64,000 nt of DNA from Boswellia sacra (lineage: Eukaryota > Streptophyta > Magnoliopsida > Sapindales > Burseraceae): the NCBI GenBank assembly GCA_013180625.2, contig SNVD02012237.1, forward strand, positions 310,001 to 374,000, given 5' to 3'. Below the pieces are notes generated by a model, which was given only the letters and a program-made list of their open reading frames with translations, was not told where the DNA came from and searched no databases. Position 1 is the stretch's first letter. The number at the start of each line of letters is the position of its first letter. The translations under genes were made by a program, and so were the position numbers. Below are positions 58,070-64,000 of the stretch, piece by piece.

Positions 58070-61000
58070 ATGGTCTTCATTAGCATAGTTGTTGTACTTC
58101 TTCAGCATTTTGTTTCATGTTTAGGACATGCAACTTTGGGACATCATAACCATACTCGCCACTCTTTGCTTACAGACAAGGTTGCACTTCTGGCATTCAA
58201 AAGCGCCGTAAAATTTGATCCAGATGCTACACTAGCTAACTGGAATGAGTCTGTTCATGTCTGCAACTTCAAAGGTGTCACATGCAACAACTATCATCAC
58301 CGTGTATCCAAACTTAATCTAACCCACCAAGGAATAGTAGGATTCCTGTCACCCTTTATCTCTAACCTCACTCACCTTAAAGTCCTAGTGCTTGTTGACA
58401 ATAACTTCTTTGGAGTCATTCCATCCGAATTTTCCCACCTCAGAAACCTCTGTCATCTCCAGCTAGATGGAAACAATTTATATGGTCCAATACCAGAGTC
58501 CTTTGCTCTTCTTTCCAAACTGGGTTTGCTAACTCTTCGTGATAATGTTTTCAACGGAACACTCTCACCCTCAATATTCCACAACTGCACTTCCCTTACA
58601 AACATAGACCTCTCCTACAACTATTTCACAGGAAAAATTCCACAAGAAATAGGAAACAGTAAAGGCCTATGGAACCTCAATCTATACAACAATCAGTTGA
58701 CAGGACAGCTCCCTGCATCTTTAGTTAATACGTCATTGTATAATTTGGATGTGGAGTCTAATAATCTTTCAGGTGAGTTGCCCTCAGTCATTATGGGGAA
58801 GCTGCCCGACCTCAAGTATCTCCAGCTATCACATAATAACATGGTAAGTCATGATGGCAACAACAATCTTGACCCCTTCTTCACGGCCTTGGAAAATTGC
58901 ACTCGTTTAGCCGAACTTGGATTGGCTAGCATGGGCCTCGGAGGAACATTGCCTAAATCCATCGGCCAACTTAATTTGACAAAAGTATTAATGCAAGAAA
59001 ATCAGATAAGCGGATCAATTCCGCCACATATAGGGAAGCTTTCCTATCTTATGTTGCTGAATCTGACATTGAATCGTCTGAATGGACCAATTTCAGAAGA
59101 GATTAGTGGGTTGTCAAGATTGGAGCAGCTTTTCTTATCGCACGACTTATTCTCTGGTGAAATTCCACCAGTGTTAGGTCGACTCCCCCACCTGGGTCTG
59201 CTTGATCTCTCACACAACAATTTCTCTGGTCAAATCCCAGCAAGTCTAGGTGATTTGGTGCGACTGAATTATATGTTTCTGAACAACAACCGCCTTTCAG
59301 GATCAATACCTCAAGCATTAGGACAGTGCACAGATCTCAACAAACTAGACTTGTCCTACAATAGGTTGACAGGGAGCATTCCCACAAAAATTTCAGGAAT
59401 ACGTGAAATCAGAATATTTCTAAACCTCTCTCACAATCAACTTGAGGGGCCGCTGCCAATTGAGCTTAGCAAGCTGGAAAATGTTCAAGAGATTGATCTC
59501 TCATCAAATAATTTCACGGGTAATATCTTCCCGCAGATATCAAGCTGCATTGCATTGATAATGATAAATCTGTCCCGCAATTCTCTTGAGGGGCATCTTC
59601 CAGATTCTCTGGGTGATCTAAAGAACCTTGAATCCATTGATGTCTCACGCAACAAATTATCTGGTATCATACCGACAAGCCTCAACAAAGTTCACACCCT
59701 TACTTTCATCAATCTTTCATTTAATCAGTTTCAAGGTATGATTCCGTCTGGAGGCATCTTTGGCTCAGTAAAAAATATGTCCTTCTTAGGCAACCAGCAG
59801 CTTTGTGGGGTTGTTCCGGGTATGCCCACTTGCTCTCAAAAGCGACATTGGTTTCGTTCACGTATGTTCTTGATCATGTTCATCTTAGTCATATGCATAT
59901 CATCATTCTTATCAGCAATATGTTGTGTGATTGGGTACCGCCGCATTAAAATAATAATTTCCTCTGCAAAAACTGAAATAATAAGAAGGCAAAGGACACC
60001 AGAATTGATGCCTCGCTTCCCGAGAATTACATACAGAGAACTGTCAGAGGCCACCGGAGGGTTTGATGAACAGACACTAATTGGGACAGGTAGCTATGGA
60101 CGTATTTACAAGGGAATTCTTTCGAATGGAATAACTATAGCGGTAAAGGTCCTACATTCTCAATCTGGAAATTCAACAAAGAGTTTTAACAGAGAATGTC
60201 GAGTTTTAAAGAGGATTCGCCACAGAAATCTTATAAGGATTATAACTGTATGCAGTCTACCCGAGTTCAAGGCACTTGTTCTCCCTTATATGGTAAAGGG
60301 GAGCTTGGAGAGCCATCTTTATCCACATTCGGGGGCAGGTTTGCGTTTGGCCTCCTCAGATGATTTGACTCTCATCCAGAGAGTGAATATTTGCAGTGAC
60401 ATAGCTGATGCCATGACCTATCTGCATCACCATTCTCCTGTCAGAGTCATTCATTGCGATCTAAAGCCAAGCAATATTCTTCTCAACGATGACATGACAG
60501 CTCTGGTTTCTGATTTTGGGATTGCAAGGTTGGTTGCAACAGTGGAAGAGGAAAATGCCGGGGATGTTGAGCTTATGGGAAATTCTACTGCTACTATGTT
60601 ACGTGGTTCTATTGGATACATAGCACCAGGTAAATATGTCTCATTTGCTTTTGCATCTGAAAATGTTTACATAAAGGATGTCTTCAAAACTGAAATAATG
60701 CAGAATGGTAAAAATTTGGAAGTGTTAACTCCTGTTTAGTTAAGAGCAGATGTGAATCGATACATTCCTCAAATGTTTCTGCAGACGAAAGAATCATATA
60801 TTTTTAAATCTTGGAGTCACTTTCCACAATAAAGGCAAAGCACATAACAAAACTTAAGCAAACCCACGGCATACAATTCGAATGCTAAACATTTGCTAAT
60901 AAACCATGGCATCAAATTCTCACCCTTGTGTTTCCAAAATCCTTGCTCATCAGCGTCAAATTTAATGTAACGGAGGTTTTTTATTTCATTTTCTTCTAAT

Positions 61001-61466
61001 TTTTATCCAATAATAATAATAATAATAATAACAATAATGCCCTTTATACTTTATCTTTTCAGAATATGCTTACGGATCTAACATATCAAGAAAAGGAGAT
61101 GTTTACAGTTTCGGAATAATAGTCCTTGAGATGGCTACTCGGAAAAAGCCAATAGATGACATGTTTCACAGTGGGCTAAACCTACACAAATGGGTTAAGA
61201 CTCACTACCATAGAAGGGTTGAAAAAGTTATTGACTCCTCATTGGTGAGAGCTGCAAGAGAACAGCCCCCTGAAGTGAGAAGAATGTGGTATGTTGCAAT
61301 AGGAGAATTGATTGAATTGGGTATTCTTTGCACTCAGGAGTCTCCCTCTTCCAGGCCTACAATGCTAGATGCTGCTGATGACTTGGATCGCCTCAAGAGA
61401 TACCTAAGCGGTGACACATTTTCCTCTTCTCTTGGTATTTCTTCTTCCACTTTTGGAGATGACTAA
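58070..61466 (+). CDS. LRR receptor-like kinase 3 (At2g24130-like, non-RD)
   Basis: 987 residues. The start is ATG 58070, at the head of a signal peptide (MVFISIVVVLLQHFVSCLG); the longer open frame from 57995 begins with GTG and is not a start. Exon 1 is 58070-60629 and exon 2 is 61063-61466; the 433-bp intron (GT..AG) splits APE as in its two neighbours. N-cap CNFKGVTC, about twenty LRRs, Cys pair LCGVVPGMPTC, transmembrane helix near 599-622. Kinase: GTGSYGRIYKG, AVKVL, HCDLKPSN near 795, DFG, APE. Oddities: one LRR has LFLSHD where the paralogues have LFLSHN, losing the ladder asparagine. Presumed receptor for an unknown ligand; non-RD kinases of this type usually act with RD co-receptors. 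Confidence 0.92.
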
Positions 61467-64000
61467 GAGCTCGCCTTATTTCTTGAACATTTATTAAAAT
61501 GTCAAATGTTAGCAACATTAGTTTTGCGTTGACCTTTCCTAAAACTTATCTTCAATCACCATATGATCCTTTTGTTATTCTAGAGTTCAGTGCTAACAGC
61601 ATAGATCGCCAGGAAATATCATGTGATAATCACTGAATGGAATGAAATTTTTCCAGAGTTGGAACACGAAATCATTTATTAGTCATTGGATATGCTAAGA
61701 AGCCAAAGGTCCAAATCGATGTATTTGATAGACAAGTAACAGAAGGGAAGTACAAGTTAACGGCACACAGACAATTACACACATTTGGAAGGTACAATGC
61801 CATTTCTTTCAATCCAAAAAAAAAAAACAATAATAATCATAATAATCATAGTAAAAGTAATAATAATAAAATTATACTACACCCCACAATCTTGAGCATA
61901 TAGTCTCAAAAATAATAGAAAGAATCATTTAAGCATACATTCCTTTCTCCATTTTTTTTTACCTCTGGACATAATATACAGAAAAAATGTAAAGTGGCAC
62001 ATCTAAATGGGTTTTACAATCATTCTTAGGGGTCTGTATTGTTGACCAAAAGATCATGTTTGAGCTTGTGTAATAAGAGCAATGGGTTATGGTGAGCATT
62101 ATCATTAACTTAAATTGAGTGTTTATGAGTAGTTAAATGCAAATGGACAGCTGATAACTTTGTAATAATAATCAAATAGATTATAGGGAAAAGGAAGGGG
62201 AAATTAGGTAACAAACGCTGCTTTAGTCAAGTAAAAATGATAAAGTACTCTATTCCGTCCTCTACCTAGTCATCCATAAATTGACAACTTCCGATAAAGC
62301 ACTAACACTGGTGGGAATTATCTTTCAAATGGTAAATAATTCATGAATGTACGAAATATATTAAAATGATCATGAAAATCGCAACTGCAAGAGAAGACAA
62401 ATGACCACAGTGATGCAGGCAACAATAATTATGTTCTACGACACGAGCTTCAATTCATTTTTTCAGTCTGGATACAGGATCAAATAGTAAATATGTTGTA
62501 ATAATCACAAAAACAAGGGTAAAAGTTGTCTCAACATCAAATGAATGTTCTTGAATATAGCTTCTCATTTCCAAATTTCAATCAAAAGATTTCCCAGTAC
62601 AGTACTTGCTTCCCATATCATTGCCAAATTGTTTCATTGCACAACTGCTTTCTAGCTTACAATTGAAGTAACAATTATCTCAAAGGTGGAAAAGGGAAAG
62701 TGAACAGGAACATCATGAATTAAAGATTCTCCACGTTAAATCAAACAATTTACCATGAGGTTCTCCAAAACTATGAGATAGACTACATCAACTATAAGTG
62801 TTGCACTCCGAACACGAAATTGTTGGTTGGTATATAATCAGAAGGCACAGTACGGCAGATTTTGGATGGCGAAACATTGATTTTCTGATAGCTATTAAGT
62901 ATGATTATACGTATAATACAATTTTCTAGCAAAGTCAAGTAAACTCTGAATCTCAAACCTTCACATGTAATATAATTATTTTCAAAACAGTTAGCAGGCT
63001 TTACTGGTCTACCAAATTTCAACGCTACATAATAAGACGTTAAGTATTCTAGTGCGAGTAACCCTTTAAATATTTTGGAATGAGCAAGTAGGTAGTTGCA
63101 TAAATATCAAATTAAAAGATCATTATCTATACAAAGAGAACCCAGTAATTCTTAGCCACGATCATGACAAAATTTGTTCAAACAATTCCATTATATAAGC
63201 AAATTAAAAAAAAGGAAAACACTTTCTACACTATTATCACAGCTCAAAAGCAAACAGAAAAAGAAAGAAAAGCAAAGAATTAAACAAAAAATAAAAACAA
63301 AAAATTAACCTGATTTTGGTGAGAAATTTCCAATATGCTTCGTGCTTTTTTTCACCGACCATGACCATGACGATGAATACTTGAATGGTTTTATGCTTTT
63401 TCTTTCCTCCTTCAAAATCTGTTGGTGTTTCCTTGTCACATCCCGTGTGACACGCACAAGGTTTTAGTCTCCCCTTGTGAAACAATAAGGTCATGACATC
63501 CTGCATTCAATTTCTTCATGGGTTACTACTTTTGGTATTTGACCACTTTAATTTTATTTTAGGGGAATAAAGTGAAACGGTCAAGCTGTGGGAGTCTTTT
63601 GAAAATTAACATGTCTCAAGAGATTTTAAAAAATTAAAGATGACCAAGCTGAGAGAGTTATTTTGATTTCTAGTAGGTTCAATATTTTCTTTGATTGTCT
63701 TATCATGTTTAATCTAAATGATAAAAATACTTAATCAAATGAGTTTAAGATGTGCTAAAAGTAAGCTTTTGATGACCTAATGAGATCTAACAAGTTACAT
63801 GCATCAACTCACAACTCATCAACTTGGAATGACTAACGAACAACTCGCTTATTTAAGCATAAGTGTTATTTGTGAGCTTGTATAAAATTAGATTACCAGA
63901 TGATTTGGTCTTGTAAGTGCATTTTGTGTGATAAGGGGGCACCCAATCAACTCGTCATTTTATTAAGAATAAAAAGATTGAGGTTTAATCAACCCGCCAT
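61467..64000. other. Downstream flank of RLK3
   Basis: No gene seen. The stretch to about 62515 is duplicated after RLK2, and 62.5-63.1 kb resembles the flank of RLK1. Beyond 63.1 kb the sequence is unique within the window. Minus frames at 62792-63022 and 63237-63506 show no domain. Confidence 0.55.

Larger units (their letters stand above)
55618..62515 (+). repeat. Segmental duplication block containing RLK3
   Basis: Counterpart of 38424-44014. It additionally holds a MITE (56337-57090) and about 460 bp of promoter sequence (57260-57745), parts of which are also upstream of RLK1. On the right, similarity to the RLK1 flank continues to about 63.1 kb, beyond the point where RLK2 similarity ends. 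Confidence 0.85.

Noticed and set aside
57995..60739. RLK3 starting at 57995
   Set aside because: The codon there is GTG. The first ATG followed by a signal peptide is at 58070.
1..64000. CRISPR array, operon or prokaryotic features
   Set aside because: No direct repeats with unique spacers were seen, and the sequence has clear plant gene structure with introns.

Overview
This is a gene-poor stretch of a plant nuclear genome, almost certainly a eudicot. It is AT-rich, has introns with GT..AG borders, carries plant LTR retrotransposons and CACTA, Mutator-type and Harbinger-type DNA elements, and encodes plant receptor kinases. I cannot fix the family or genus from the sequence alone. The only genes that look intact are three tandem leucine-rich-repeat receptor-like kinases (RLK1 at 28370-31743, RLK2 at 39547-42940, RLK3 at 58070-61466), all on the + strand and each with one intron inside the kinase domain. 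All three are non-RD kinases (HCD in place of HRD) and resemble Arabidopsis At2g24130.

Region 1-27 kb is a stack of mobile elements. 1 to about 6.47 kb is the decayed pol/gag half of a minus-strand Ty3/gypsy element of the Tat lineage, recognisable by its two RNase H domains. From 7068 to 17781 lies a small LTR element (TSD TTTTT, initiator-Met tRNA primer site). A second LTR element (7826-16720, TSD ATCTT, 1422-bp LTRs) is inserted inside it. This inner element is non-autonomous: it keeps scraps of an Athila-like gag/pol, has lost RT, RNase H and integrase, and carries two foreign ORFs in their place. One is an intronless copy of a cytokinin-activating LOG gene. The other resembles the cysteine-rich nucleic-acid-binding protein of Betaflexiviridae plant RNA viruses. 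A CACTA transposon (18575-23834, TSD TGT) follows; it carries a broken 14-3-3 gene copy and a nested Harbinger-type element. The host sequence split by the outer LTR element and the CACTA element exists as a second copy at about 24.6-25.7 kb, which shows the empty sites. Degenerate 450-490 bp tandem repeats run to about 27 kb.

Region 27-44 kb holds RLK1 and RLK2 with long non-coding flanks, a few exon-like relics (34.1, 35.1-35.6 and 37.0-37.3 kb) and a CA/CG alternating repeat at 35.7 kb. Region 44-55 kb has no gene I can support. It contains a cluster of Mutator-type terminal-inverted-repeat elements, each bounded by 9-bp target duplications (47788-47986, 48357-49126, 49335-52901, 52927-53140, 53258-54259); the 3.6-kb one contains an LTR-like block. 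At 55.15-55.56 kb is a broken class III chitinase. From about 55.6 to 62.5 kb the RLK2 block (38.4-44.0 kb) is repeated with RLK3, interrupted by a Harbinger-type MITE whose empty site is visible in the RLK2 copy.

The three kinases are probably pattern-recognition-type receptors expanded by segmental duplication. Their transmembrane and kinase parts look more alike than their ectodomains. All three have a short upstream ORF starting ATGATG; in RLK2 this frame runs into the coding sequence.
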